Positions 1 to 7,980 are shown, numbered from the stretch's first letter. The stretch is 42,759 nt of DNA from JAPLKX01 sp035530195 (GCA_035530195.1 DATKVG010000098.1:1-42759), one strand, 5' to 3'. Notes: generated by a model not told the origin, from the sequence alone. A program made the numbers and translations.

Positions 1-121
1 CCTCTTGGGACGCCACTGGTTCCGAGCGAGGGGATCCTCACGCCCTGCCATAAAGGGCCATGAACAAAAGCCTTAGCCAGTGGCTGGCAGGACTCAGGAT
101 GACAGGCTTTGGGGCGGGCTT
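1..121. repeat. Dispersed intergenic repeat, copy 1
   Basis: This is one of three copies of a repeat of about 120 bp (others at 13158-13266 and 36313-36433). Copies 1 and 3 differ at only about six positions. Each copy has an inner inverted repeat, GCCCTGCCA against TGGCAGGGC (one mismatch here), around a loop of about 31-34 nt. The outer segments are GAGGGGATCCTC and CTCAGGATGACAGG. Read on the minus strand, the outer parts resemble the GTCATCCTGAGC...GGATCC intergenic repeats I recall from several bacterial phyla; that resemblance is from memory. It lies beyond the flagellar operon terminator, at the window edge, so it may continue to the left. Confidence 0.8.
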
Positions 122-155
122 TGGATGACATGTTTTGATCTTGGTTTTCTTCCAC

Positions 156-178
156 AAAAAAGCCCTGCCGCAGGGCTT
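156..178 (-). terminator. Intrinsic terminator of the flagellar operon
   Basis: On the minus strand an AGCCCTGC/GCAGGGCT stem is followed by a run of six T. It lies about 130 nt after the stop of the last flagellar gene (309). It is the only stem-plus-T-run seen after that operon. Confidence 0.6.
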
Positions 179-256
179 CCTCGCTCAGGATGACAGGCTT
201 GATCATAAGCGGGCTTTAATTTCTGCGAAAAATTGCAGGAAATTGACGGATAGTAG

Positions 257-276
257 TACGGACGGACACGGACGCG
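257..276. repeat. 10-bp tandem repeat CACGGACGNN, two units
   Basis: Two adjacent units, TACGGACGGA and CACGGACGCG. The same unit occurs at 22132-22151 (two units) and, inverted, at 34240-34279 (four units). It sits between the operon end (309) and the terminator. The rest of 122-308 holds nothing else I can recognise. Confidence 0.6.
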
Positions 277-308
277 GTAAGGGTGTTAGCGTTAAAGAGA
301 AGATAAGG

Positions 309-854
309 TCAGATGCGGGGTTCTTGCAGTGTCTTGAGGATTAGGGCGGCCTGTTCCTGATCCATCGAGTCGAGGATTTTGGTGCGGTCCCGGTCCTTGA
401 CGAGTCTCAGTACACCGGCGGCTTCCGCGGCGCTGAACGTCTTGAGTGTATCGGCGGCATTGCGCGGCTTCATTTTGGACAGGGCCTGCGCCACTTCGGT
501 GAGCCGCTGTTGCTGGTCCGTATCTTCTTCGGACAGCTTGGCCTGGATTCCTTCGAGTATGGTTTGGAGTTCCTCGCGGAGTTGATCGAGATCGGCCTGC
601 ATGGTTTGGAGCCGCTGCTCGTCTTCCCGTACTTTTGCCTCGCGCGCGTCCAGATTCTCCCGCTGTTGCTTGATGGCGCGCAACAGGGGCGTGGCGGGAT
701 CCGGCGTGGGCGCGGTTACGGGCGGCGCGGCCTCTTTATCCTTGAAGATTCTCTCGAAGCCCTGTTGGTTGAGGTTTCCACTCATGGCCACGGGGACAAG
801 CAGGGCCGCCGCAAACACCACCAGCGCCAGCAAGATAACCAGAAACTTGCCCAT
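309..854 (-). CDS. MotE-like flagellar protein (MgtE_N-type domain)
   Basis: This 181-residue protein has an N-terminal membrane segment (about residues 4-24), a Pro/Ala linker, a charged coiled coil (about 60-125) and a C-terminal alpha-helical MgtE-N/FliG-N-like domain (about 128-178, with repeated K-M-x-P and D-x-M-D helices). That architecture matches MotE-type proteins, periplasmic partners that help stator proteins fold or assemble in some bacteria. It is the last gene of the flagellar operon, 24 nt after fliJ. Identification rests on architecture and position; the precise role in this organism is inferred. The start is the ATG at 852-854, just before the hydrophobic segment. Confidence 0.7.
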   Translation of the reverse strand: MGKFLVILLALVVFAAALLVPVAMSGNLNQQGFERIFKDKEAAPPVTAPTPDPATPLLRAIKQQRENLDAREAKVREDEQRLQTMQADLDQLREELQTILEGIQAKLSEEDTDQQQRLTEVAQALSKMKPRNAADTLKTFSAAEAAGVLRLVKDRDRTKILDSMDQEQAALILKTLQEPRI

Positions 855-878
855 GGGCCCTGTTGCTCCTTTCCCCGG

Positions 879-1343
879 TCAGGTGCGAACCCGGCTGCGG
901 ATGCGTGCTACGGCCGCGGCGCCGGTGGCTTTTTCATCCGTCAGCTTTTGCTCGTCCTTGCGGATTGCCGCCAGGTATTCGTCCATCTTGCGTTCGCGCA
1001 GTTTCTCGACCATCTTACGCCGTTGCATCGCCTCTTCCAACTCGACGCGCCGCTCCTCCGCGACCACGCGCAGGCGCCGGATTTCCGCATCGGTATCGTC
1101 GATGAGACGGGCGACATGCCGCTCGTGCTGGTAAAACGCCCGGATTTCGCGTGCGTCGAACCGGTTGCGGGCGCGGTGTCCCGCTTCATCGAGCAGGCCC
1201 TGGCGTTCCTGGCTGAGCGAGTCGCGCTGCCGCTCGGCGGCGGACACTTGGCGCTTCGCTGATACAAAATCCTGCGCCCGCAGGTCCTGCTGGATCTGCC
1301 GGATTCGAAGCAACGTGTCAAATTGTGCCGGACGCCTGGGCAC
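879..1343 (-). CDS. fliJ: Flagellar export chaperone FliJ
   Basis: A 154-residue protein, almost entirely charged alpha-helical coiled coil. Its length, its N-terminus of the type 'FDTLLRIRQIQ' and its position directly after fliI all fit FliJ, the gamma-subunit-like stalk of the flagellar export ATPase that links FliI to FlhA and carries export chaperones. The start is GTG at 1341-1343, with GAGG seven nucleotides upstream. It is separated from fliI by 89 nt, the longest gap in the 3' half of the operon. FliJ sequences diverge strongly, so the call depends partly on context. Confidence 0.85.
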   Translation of the reverse strand: MPRRPAQFDTLLRIRQIQQDLRAQDFVSAKRQVSAAERQRDSLSQERQGLLDEAGHRARNRFDAREIRAFYQHERHVARLIDDTDAEIRRLRVVAEERRVELEEAMQRRKMVEKLRERKMDEYLAAIRKDEQKLTDEKATGAAAVARIRSRVRT

Positions 1344-1432
1344 TGGTAAACCTCAGAACTTGATTTCGGGTTAGTGTAGCATAATAAACAATGGCTGCAA
1401 CCCGGCAAGCCGGCTTCAGAGAAGTCAGCCTA

Positions 1433-2755
1433 CTACGGCGCCAGGGCCTTTCGCATCCGGGCCTGGATTTCTTCAAACGGGGCGGGTTCGAACAGGCCCT
1501 GCATCAGGAACTCGCGCACGCCGGGCATCAGGCGCAACGCCGTGTCGATCTCGGGGTTGCTGCCCGGGACGTACGCCCCGATGTTCACCAGGTCTTCCGC
1601 GTCCCTGTACGTCGCCAGCACCCGGCGCAGCCGTTGCGCGAGTGCCTGATGGTCTTTTCCAGTCACGTCGATCATGGACCGGCTGATGCTCTCGAGGACG
1701 TCCACCGCCGGATAATGGCCGCGCGACGCCAGCGGGCGCGACAACGCGATGTGCCCGTCGAGGATACTGCGCGACGCGTCCCCGATCGGATCGTTCAAGT
1801 CGTCGGCTTCAACCAGCACGGTGTACATGCCCGTGATGCTGCCGTCGGGTGAGGTGCCCGCGCGTTCGAGCAGTTTCGGCATCAGGCCGTAAACCGACGG
1901 CGGGTAGCCTTTTGTTGTGGGCGGCTCGCCGACCGCAAGCCCGATCTCGCGCTGCGCCATTGCGAACCGCGTCAGTGAGTCCATCAGCAGCAGCACGTCC
2001 GCCCCTTGCGCGCGAAACCATTCGGCGACGGCCGTGGCGAGGTACGCGCCTTTCACCCTGAGCAGCGCGGGCTCGTCGGAAGTGGCGACAACCACCACCG
2101 ACCGTTCGAGCCCCTGATCCTGCAGATCGACCTCGATAAAATCCTTCACTTCCCTGCCGCGTTCGCCGATCAGGGCGATCACGCTGATGTCGGCGTTCGT
2201 GTTGCGCGCGATCATTCCGAGCAGCTTGCTCTTGCCGACGCCGCTGCCCGACATGATGCCCACGCGCTGGCCCTTGCCGCATGTCATGCAGGCGTCGATG
2301 GTTCTCACGCCGGTGGCCAGCGGCTCCGTGATGCGACGGCGCTTCATGGGCCGCGGCGGATCGGCCACAAGCGGCGCACGTTGCCGGCCCGGAATCGCAG
2401 GGCCGCCGTCGATGGGCTGGCCGAGGCTGTCGACGACCCGGCCGAGCAGGCCCGGCCCAACGCTCACGGACGGGGGCCGGTGCGTGGGGATTAACAGGCT
2501 GCCCGGGCCGATCCCATCCATGTGGCCGAGCGGCATCAGCAGCACCCGCTCGCCGCGGAATCCCACTACCTCAACCGGGATCCGCGCCGAATCGCCTGCC
2601 GGCTGGATGTAGCACAGGTCGCCGATGCGGACCGGCGGTCCCGTCGCCTCGACCGTAAGCCCCACCACGTCCACGATCCGGCCGTACCGCGCAACGGGAT
2701 CCGCGGTGCGGGCGCGCTCGATGTGTTGTTTGAAGCGCAACGGGGCCAAGGTCAT
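1433..2755 (-). CDS. fliI: Flagellum-specific ATPase FliI
   Basis: A 440-residue F1-beta-like ATPase that energises flagellar type III export. Visible features are the Walker A loop GSGVGKSK (about residues 170-177), the 'LIGERGREV' motif, Walker B 'VLLLMDSLTRFAMAQRE', and the FliI-typical 'GEPPTTKGYPPSVY'. The chosen start is the ATG at 2753-2755. It overlaps the fliH stop as ATGA, with GAGGA just upstream, so the two are translationally coupled; the reading frame stays open ten codons further upstream. FliH (regulator) and FliJ (stalk), its direct partners, are encoded on either side. Confidence 0.96.
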   Translation of the reverse strand: MTLAPLRFKQHIERARTADPVARYGRIVDVVGLTVEATGPPVRIGDLCYIQPAGDSARIPVEVVGFRGERVLLMPLGHMDGIGPGSLLIPTHRPPSVSVGPGLLGRVVDSLGQPIDGGPAIPGRQRAPLVADPPRPMKRRRITEPLATGVRTIDACMTCGKGQRVGIMSGSGVGKSKLLGMIARNTNADISVIALIGERGREVKDFIEVDLQDQGLERSVVVVATSDEPALLRVKGAYLATAVAEWFRAQGADVLLLMDSLTRFAMAQREIGLAVGEPPTTKGYPPSVYGLMPKLLERAGTSPDGSITGMYTVLVEADDLNDPIGDASRSILDGHIALSRPLASRGHYPAVDVLESISRSMIDVTGKDHQALAQRLRRVLATYRDAEDLVNIGAYVPGSNPEIDTALRLMPGVREFLMQGLFEPAPFEEIQARMRKALAP

Positions 2756-3426
2756 TCCTCGTGGGCAGAGCCGTCGACATCGCACAGGGCGTTGAGGATG
2801 GCGTCAAGTTGGGATTGGATTCGGGCGTCGGCTTCCATCAGGTTTGAGGAAGCGATGCACCCGCCCGGGGTGATTGATTCATCGGCGACCACGGTCAATT
2901 TGGAAACGCCATCTATATTTTCGAGCAACTCGACCCGGCGCGATTTGACCGCTTCGAGGTCAGCCGGGTTAAGCCGCACCGTAACGTGCTCGTGGTTGGC
3001 CAAATGCTCGAGTGCCCGCTCGACCGTGCGCAACACCAGGCCGCGGTCGATGGCCGCCTCCCGCTGAAGGACCCGGGCCGCAATGGCAGTGGCCAACTCC
3101 AACACTTGCGGCGTCAGCGAGTCAATGAACGCCTGCCGCGCCTGACCAATGGCTTGGGCGGCAGCCTCGAGGGCGTCGCCAGCCTGTGCCACCGACGCGT
3201 CAAACTGCGTTTTGCCCGCTTCCAACCCCTTGCGCATGCCTTCGGCGTACGCTTCGCGGACTTTCTGCTCGGCTTCACGGCGCGCCGCGGCCAGGATGGT
3301 TTCGGGAGTCTCAGGTTCCTGTTCCGGCAGGACCAGCCCGACGAGGATGTTTTCGAGGACGTCGCGCTCGTACCGTGCCAGCGTTCGCGGGACCCGCTGC
3401 GAGGTCAATTTGAACACTCTGTTCAT
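2752..3426 (-). CDS. fliH: Flagellar assembly protein FliH
   Basis: A 224-residue peripheral-stalk protein that binds FliI and tethers the export ATPase to the C-ring. The N-terminal half is a charged helix with an Ala/Gly-spaced 'REAYAEGMRKGLEAGKTQFDAS' type segment resembling the FliH GxxxG region. The C-terminal half (about 130-215) matches the FliH/HrpE/V-ATPase E-type globular domain, with 'VRLNPADLEAVK' and 'ESITPGGCIASS'. The start is the ATG at 3424-3426; the open frame runs 32 codons further upstream through GC-rich palindromes and is probably not translated. The stop overlaps the fliI start. Confidence 0.9.
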   Translation of the reverse strand: MNRVFKLTSQRVPRTLARYERDVLENILVGLVLPEQEPETPETILAAARREAEQKVREAYAEGMRKGLEAGKTQFDASVAQAGDALEAAAQAIGQARQAFIDSLTPQVLELATAIAARVLQREAAIDRGLVLRTVERALEHLANHEHVTVRLNPADLEAVKSRRVELLENIDGVSKLTVVADESITPGGCIASSNLMEADARIQSQLDAILNALCDVDGSAHEE

Positions 3427-3441
3427 TACGGCACCCCATCT

Positions 3442-3484
3442 GCCGGCCACCGGCCGGTCGCCGGCCGGCCAAATGCCGGCCGCG
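3442..3484. repeat. Cluster of GCCGGC/GGCCGG palindromes
   Basis: Overlapping GCCGGC and GGCCGG palindromes fill the 101-nt gap between fliG and fliH. They can form several alternative hairpins in the operon mRNA just ahead of the fliH start. No T-run follows. Confidence 0.6.
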
Positions 3485-3527
3485 AATTTGTACCAGCAGC
3501 CCTTTGCTACGGGGTCCCGCAAACCCC

Positions 3528-4529
3528 CTACACAATTATATCGTCTTCGTCTCCTCGGCCACGGCCCGTGATGACCAGTTCGCCCGCGTCTTCAAGCCGC
3601 CGGATCACGCCGACGATCTTTTGTTGCGCTTCCTCGACGTTTCTGAGCCGCACCGGGCCCATAAACTCGATTTCTTCCTGGATAATCTCCCGCGCCCGTT
3701 CCGACATGTTCTTGAATATTTTTTCCTTGACATCGTCGTTCGCCGCTTTGAGCGCGAGCGCCAGTTCCTTGGATTCCATCTCACGCAGCGCCCGCTGAAT
3801 GCCGGTGTCGTCGACGTAGACCAGGTCCTCGAATGTAAACATCAGCCGCGCGATCTCGTCGGCCAGTTCCGGGTCGCGTTCTTCGAGATCCGCCATGATC
3901 GATTTCTCGGCGTTGCGCTCGATCCGGTTGAGAATTTCCGCCACTTCTTTTACGCCGCCGGCAAACGTAAACCCCTGGCTGAAGATCGACGCCATCTTCC
4001 GCTCGAGCACGCGCTCGACTTCGCGCACAATCTCCGGCGGCGTCCGATCCATCGTGGCAATCCGCACCACCACGTCCGACTGGATGTCCCGCGGCAACGC
4101 CGACAACACCACCGCCGATACGCTGCTGTTGAGGTGCGCCAGGATCAGCGCGATCGTCTGCGGATGTTCGTCCTGGATGAAACTGCATATTTGAGAGGCG
4201 TCGGCCCGTTTCAGAAACTCGAACGGCACTTCCTGCAGGCTGCTCTGCAATTTATTGAGGACCTCGAGCGCCCGGTCGCTGCCGAGGGCTTGTTCGAGGA
4301 GGTCGCGGGCGAACTCGACGCCGCCCTGCGCCACGTACCGTTTTGCCACGGCCATCTTGTAAAACTCGTCGAGCACCGCGACCCGCAGGTCCGCGTCGAT
4401 GGTGCCCAGGCTCGAGAGGTCGAGCGTCAACTGCTCGATTTCCTCGTCGCTCATCGCGCCCAGCACCTTGCTCGCGGATTTTGGGCCGAGACAGGCCAGC
4501 AGAATCGCGGCCTTCGTCTTGCCGGTCAA
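3528..4529 (-). CDS. fliG: Flagellar motor switch protein FliG
   Basis: A 333-residue rotor protein that couples stator force to the MS ring and controls rotation direction. Recognisable parts are the N-terminal FliF-binding domain starting 'TGKTKAAILLACLGP', the conserved 'DEHPQTIALILAHL' (EHPQ) motif of the middle domain, and a C-terminal charged torque helix region with 'FEDLVYVDDTGIQRALREME'. No ATG is available. The best start is TTG at 4527-4529, giving MTGKTKAAIL, and no Shine-Dalgarno sequence is obvious. The frame is the same as fliF and is separated from the fliF TAA by 33 nt (11 sense codons). Confidence 0.95.
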   Translation of the reverse strand: MTGKTKAAILLACLGPKSASKVLGAMSDEEIEQLTLDLSSLGTIDADLRVAVLDEFYKMAVAKRYVAQGGVEFARDLLEQALGSDRALEVLNKLQSSLQEVPFEFLKRADASQICSFIQDEHPQTIALILAHLNSSVSAVVLSALPRDIQSDVVVRIATMDRTPPEIVREVERVLERKMASIFSQGFTFAGGVKEVAEILNRIERNAEKSIMADLEERDPELADEIARLMFTFEDLVYVDDTGIQRALREMESKELALALKAANDDVKEKIFKNMSERAREIIQEEIEFMGPVRLRNVEEAQQKIVGVIRRLEDAGELVITGRGRGDEDDIIV

Positions 4530-4562
4530 TTCAGCGACGTTTTGTTTTTGGCGTGCCGTGGG

Positions 4563-6134
4563 TTAGTCCTCCTCTTCGGCCAGCCACGTGCGCAGCAACG
4601 CCGCCACGGAATCCGGGTTTTCCTGCGACATCCGCGCCACTTCCTCATTGATCTGCTCACGCCGCACGTCTTCCGGCGTTGCCTGCGCCCGCTCGTACGC
4701 CCGGCCCTCTTCCTCTTCCGGGGACACGATAATCGCCCGGCGCAGGAACCGCCGCCCCACCACGAACACCAGCACGATCAGCGCGATTTTAGCCGCGTTC
4801 GCCGCGTAGCTCATCAGCGTCTCGAGAAGCTTGATCTGCTCGATTTCCTGGAATGCCACCCGCGCCTCGCCCAGGTTCGTAATCGTGAACGGTTGGTCGT
4901 TTATGGTGATCTCGGTTTCTTCTTCGCCCGAGCCCACCGCCGCCAGGATGTATTTCTCATACATTTCCTTTTTCTCGGGGCTGAGCCCGGTGTACTCGGT
5001 GGTCTCGTTGCCGTTGGCGTCGGTGGATTTTGTTGTTTCGCCTTCGATGATGGCGCTGACTATGTACTTCTTAACGGCGCCCGGGTGGCGGGTCAGCGTC
5101 GTCTCGGTGGTGCTGGGCTGGAAGTTCTCGATGGTCTCGTCGGTTTCATCGCTGGTTTGCAAGGCGCCGCTGGCAGACGTGCCTTCGGGCATATTGGCCG
5201 TGGCGCCAGGCGCGCCTTCCGGCAACGCGTCCCTGCTGGTGGTTTTTGTGGTGGTCGTATAGGAACTGAGGACGGCCCCGTCTTCCGACGTCATGGTGGT
5301 TTCCGTCCGCGAGTCGAAATCGCAGAGGGCGCTGACTTTCACCAGCGCCCGCACGCCCAACTGCTCGAGATCGCGGACGGCGCGTTCCTCACGGCTGCGC
5401 TCGAGCTCGCTCACGTACTCGAGGTTCGAGTTCGCAATCGAGGCAAACTCGCTCGATGGCGGCAAATGCAGCGGCGTCCCGTCCGTGGTGACGAGCGTGA
5501 TGTTGTCCTCTGATAAATTCGCCCCGCCAAAACTGCTGATCGTGTGGAGGACCGCCTTGATTTCGGGTTTGTTCAGGGGGTGGCGCACATCCAGCGTCAC
5601 GGCCGCCTCAGACGGCTTCTGCTGCGCCGCGAACAGATCCTCGTCGGCTTCGCGTATAAAGACAAATGACTTGTTTACAAAATCGAATTCGTTCAGTTGC
5701 CGCTGCAGTTCGCCCTGCACCGCCCGCATGTATTTGACATCCTGCATCCACCGGTTCGACATGATGTCCTGCTGCTGGAAGATTTCAAACCCCGGGGCGT
5801 GGCCCTGCGTGGTGGGGAGCCCTTTGGCGCTGGCGGCCAACCGGCCCCGGCTGCGGCTCTGCTGGGGCACCAGGATGGTCTGCTCGTTGTCCGCGAGTTC
5901 GTAGGGAATGCTTTCCTGATCGAGTAGGGCGGCGATATTGGACGTTTCCGAGGCGTCGAGGTTCTCAAACAAGCGAACGTACTGCGGCCGGCTCGCGGTC
6001 CTTACCATGAAGGCGACCACCGCGACCGTCGCCAACGCCGCGAGCACAACGTTCACCCGCGCGCTGATCGAAAGCCGTCGCCAGGCTTGATTTATCCCAA
6101 TGACTAGTTGACGCAGAAAATCCACCAACCACAC
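4563..6134 (-). CDS. fliF: Flagellar MS-ring protein FliF
   Basis: A 523-residue inner-membrane protein that forms the MS ring, the base on which FliG and the export gate assemble. It has an N-terminal TM segment (about 28-46), ring-building domains with 'EIFQQQDIMSNRWMQDVKYMRAVQGEL', a variable Thr/Glu-rich central region (about 285-370), a second TM (about 447-466) and the cytoplasmic FliG-binding tail ending 'VAALLRTWLAEEED'. The long frame begins at GTG 6132-6134. A second GTG at 6123-6125 has GAGG eight nucleotides upstream and may be the true start (520 residues). A 279-nt gap with tandem repeats separates it from fliE. Confidence 0.95.
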   Translation of the reverse strand: MWLVDFLRQLVIGINQAWRRLSISARVNVVLAALATVAVVAFMVRTASRPQYVRLFENLDASETSNIAALLDQESIPYELADNEQTILVPQQSRSRGRLAASAKGLPTTQGHAPGFEIFQQQDIMSNRWMQDVKYMRAVQGELQRQLNEFDFVNKSFVFIREADEDLFAAQQKPSEAAVTLDVRHPLNKPEIKAVLHTISSFGGANLSEDNITLVTTDGTPLHLPPSSEFASIANSNLEYVSELERSREERAVRDLEQLGVRALVKVSALCDFDSRTETTMTSEDGAVLSSYTTTTKTTSRDALPEGAPGATANMPEGTSASGALQTSDETDETIENFQPSTTETTLTRHPGAVKKYIVSAIIEGETTKSTDANGNETTEYTGLSPEKKEMYEKYILAAVGSGEEETEITINDQPFTITNLGEARVAFQEIEQIKLLETLMSYAANAAKIALIVLVFVVGRRFLRRAIIVSPEEEEGRAYERAQATPEDVRREQINEEVARMSQENPDSVAALLRTWLAEEED

Positions 6135-6227
6135 CTCGGCGCGTTGATAAAGCCCGTTGCATTTTCAGGAAAAACGAACAGCAGGCCGGCCGACCGCGCG
6201 CTCTACGCGGAAAAGACCTGCCTCCCG

Positions 6228-6272
6228 CTACGGTTGGACCCGTAGTGGCCCCTACGGTTGGACCCGTAGTGG
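6228..6272. repeat. 24-bp tandem repeat with internal dyads
   Basis: A 21-nt core (6228-6248) recurs exactly at 6252-6272. Each copy contains the dyad CTACGG...CCGTAG and could form a small hairpin. It lies inside the flagellar operon between fliE and fliF. Confidence 0.7.
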
Positions 6273-6402
6273 ATTCAACTGTAACCTCCGCGCTGCCGGT
6301 CAGCCGGCGCCATCAGGTACGCCCACTGACCGTTCTTCGTTCGGCTGTCCCCGGCCCCGATTTCGTGGCCCTGTTCCCCAGGAGAGCCGCACCGACCCGC
6401 GT

Positions 6403-6723
6403 TCAGACTTGCATGCGCATGATTTCCTCGTACGCCTGGACCATCTTGTTGCGCATGAGCATCATCGTCTGAAACGCGATATCGGCTTTTTCCACCGCCA
6501 CCATGGTTTCCGTTACGTCGGATATCTCCCCGGCCACAAGCTGGCGAATCGTGGTGTCGGCCTCCGTCTGGAGCCGTTGCACCTCCCCGATCGCCTCGGC
6601 CAGCATGTCTTTGAACGAAGCACCGGAGGACGGCGGCGCAACCGGTTTTGCAAGACGCGGTTGCGTCGGCTCCACGTGCGGCGGCTGTAAGGCGATTCCC
6701 GCCAGGCGCAGTGGGTCAGCCAT
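6403..6723 (-). CDS. fliE: Flagellar hook-basal body protein FliE
   Basis: A 106-residue rod/MS-ring junction protein, exported by the flagellar apparatus. The C-terminal half shows the FliE signature: 'SFKDMLAEAIGEVQRLQTEAD', then 'VAVEKADIAFQTMMLMRNKMVQAYEEIMRMQV'. The N-terminal 30 residues are Pro-rich and variable, as usual in the family. The start is the ATG at 6721-6723, 12 nt after flgC, in the canonical flgB-flgC-fliE order. Confidence 0.95.
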   Translation of the reverse strand: MADPLRLAGIALQPPHVEPTQPRLAKPVAPPSSGASFKDMLAEAIGEVQRLQTEADTTIRQLVAGEISDVTETMVAVEKADIAFQTMMLMRNKMVQAYEEIMRMQV

Positions 6724-6735
6724 GCTCGGCTATCC

Positions 6736-7155
6736 TCATCTCTGAATGATCTCCAGCGCGCGCTGGTTCATCCGTCGTTCCGAAACCATCACGGCGATGT
6801 TGGCATCGTAAGCACGTTGAGCGGAAATCAAATCCACCATCTCGACCGCCATGCTGATGTTGGGCATCTTCACGTACCCGTCCGCATCCGCGTCCGGGTG
6901 CACCGGATTATACACAGTCCGGAATGGGCTGTCATCCGTGATGATGCGTTTTACGCGAACGCCCAGCCGTTCCGGGTTGGCCCCGGGCCGCATCTGTTCG
7001 CCGCGAAAAACCGCCAGTTGGCGCCGGAACGGGCCGCCCTCGGGCGTCCGGGTGGTTTCGGCGTTGGCGATGTTCAGGGCGATGACGTTCATACGCACCC
7101 GCTGGGCCTTCAGCCCGCTCAGCGCGATGTCTCGTCCTGAAACGCTTTGAATCAT
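6736..7155 (-). CDS. flgC: Flagellar basal-body rod protein FlgC
   Basis: A 139-residue proximal rod protein. It begins with the flagellar axial motif 'SGLKAQRVRMNVIALNIANAETT' and ends with the conserved C-terminal helix 'VDLISAQRAYDANIAVM'. The length is typical for FlgC. It starts 9 nt after flgB, at the ATG 7153-7155 with AAGGG upstream on the minus strand. Confidence 0.96.
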   Translation of the reverse strand: MIQSVSGRDIALSGLKAQRVRMNVIALNIANAETTRTPEGGPFRRQLAVFRGEQMRPGANPERLGVRVKRIITDDSPFRTVYNPVHPDADADGYVKMPNISMAVEMVDLISAQRAYDANIAVMVSERRMNQRALEIIQR

Positions 7156-7164
7156 CCCCTACCC

Positions 7165-7560
7165 TTATCGCATGGCCGTCAGCATGGACTTGATCTCGTC
7201 AAACTGCTTGACTAACAGACTACCATATGTTGTGTAGCGATCCGTATTCTGGGCAAGCTGTGCCATTTGGTCGTCCAAGTCGACCGTATTATAATCATTC
7301 TTGGGAGATTGCACAAGCCGCTCAAACATCGGCCGGTGTGTTGACTTGTCAATGTGTTGGGGCTGCGTTGTGCGGAGAGAAACGCGCCCCTGCCCATTGA
7401 GTGCCTTCCGTAACGCCGATTGAAAATCCAGCCTGAGCGGACTGTAGTTGGGCGTGTCAATATTCGCGATGTTGCTGGCGAGGATGCGATGATTCTCTTT
7501 ACAGACTTTCATCGCCGTCACCAGCAACTGCGAAGTATCGACGCCCGAAAACGCCGTCAC
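7165..7560 (-). CDS. flgB: Flagellar basal-body rod protein FlgB
   Basis: A 131-residue proximal rod protein with the family motif 'RILASNIANIDTPNY' near the N-terminus and a C-terminal 'LLVKQFDEIKSML' helix. The open frame extends to 7638. I chose the GTG at 7558-7560 because a perfect AGGAGG lies six nucleotides upstream and because a sigma-54 promoter (7606-7621) occupies the region an upstream start would use. It is the first gene of the flagellar operon. Confidence 0.95.
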   Translation of the reverse strand: MTAFSGVDTSQLLVTAMKVCKENHRILASNIANIDTPNYSPLRLDFQSALRKALNGQGRVSLRTTQPQHIDKSTHRPMFERLVQSPKNDYNTVDLDDQMAQLAQNTDRYTTYGSLLVKQFDEIKSMLTAMR

Positions 7561-7605
7561 CCGATACCTCCTTTCCTGTCTTGCCTGTCGGATCGACAGG
7601 AAGGG

Positions 7606-7621
7606 AGCAAGGGGTGTGCCA
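7606..7621 (-). promoter_or_regulatory. Sigma-54 promoter of the flgB operon
   Basis: On the minus strand TGGCAC (7616-7621) and TTGCT (7606-7610) are separated by five bases. The GG and GC dinucleotides are therefore exactly ten bases apart, as in the consensus TGGCAC-N5-TTGCW. Predicted transcription starts near 7594-7597, leaving a leader of about 35 nt with the AGGAGG of flgB. An RpoN and an enhancer-binding activator must be encoded elsewhere. A CCTGTCG/CGACAGG dyad (7584-7600) overlaps the predicted start. Confidence 0.8.
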
Positions 7622-7931
7622 TATAGAACACTCTTCATAAGTCTAAGTGTGGAAAGGCATTACGGGTTTTCTTTTCAAAGAGATCCTGAACAAGTCCGGA
7701 AAGCTTTGTCATTTTCAGGAGTTTTCTGCCTACTGGCCGTTTTATGCCTGATTTCGGCATTTACCGTCTCCCCATGCCGCCTTCCCGAGTAGTGGCTCAA
7801 CCAAGCCTGATTGTGCACGCTTTTAGTACCTTAAACTCCAGCTTCTATAAGAAACAACAAGAGGTTTTCCAGTGAACGCATACAAGCAATTGCCGTGTAC
7901 TGAGTTACAGAGTCGCCGCGTTTACCTCAAA

Positions 7932-7980
7932 GTCCCGGAGGGACCACCGTGAAAGTAGCCCAGGACGGCTGAGTCCTGGG
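7932..7980. repeat. REP-like double hairpin
   Basis: Two adjacent hairpins: GTCCC-GGA-GGGAC (7932-7944), then CCCAGGAC-GGCTGA-GTCCTGGG (7959-7980, eight perfect base pairs). The combination resembles REP-type intergenic elements I recall from planctomycete-like genomes. It does not match a riboswitch class I know. Confidence 0.55.

Noticed and set aside
135..344. A small plus-strand ORF at the left edge
   Set aside because: It crosses the terminator, the tandem repeat and the antisense end of the motE-like gene, with no ribosome binding site.
3504..5513. A 669-codon open frame on the plus strand across fliG and fliF
   Set aside because: It is antisense to two unmistakable flagellar genes, is His/Arg/Pro-rich and has no family motif; GC-rich antisense frames stay open by chance.
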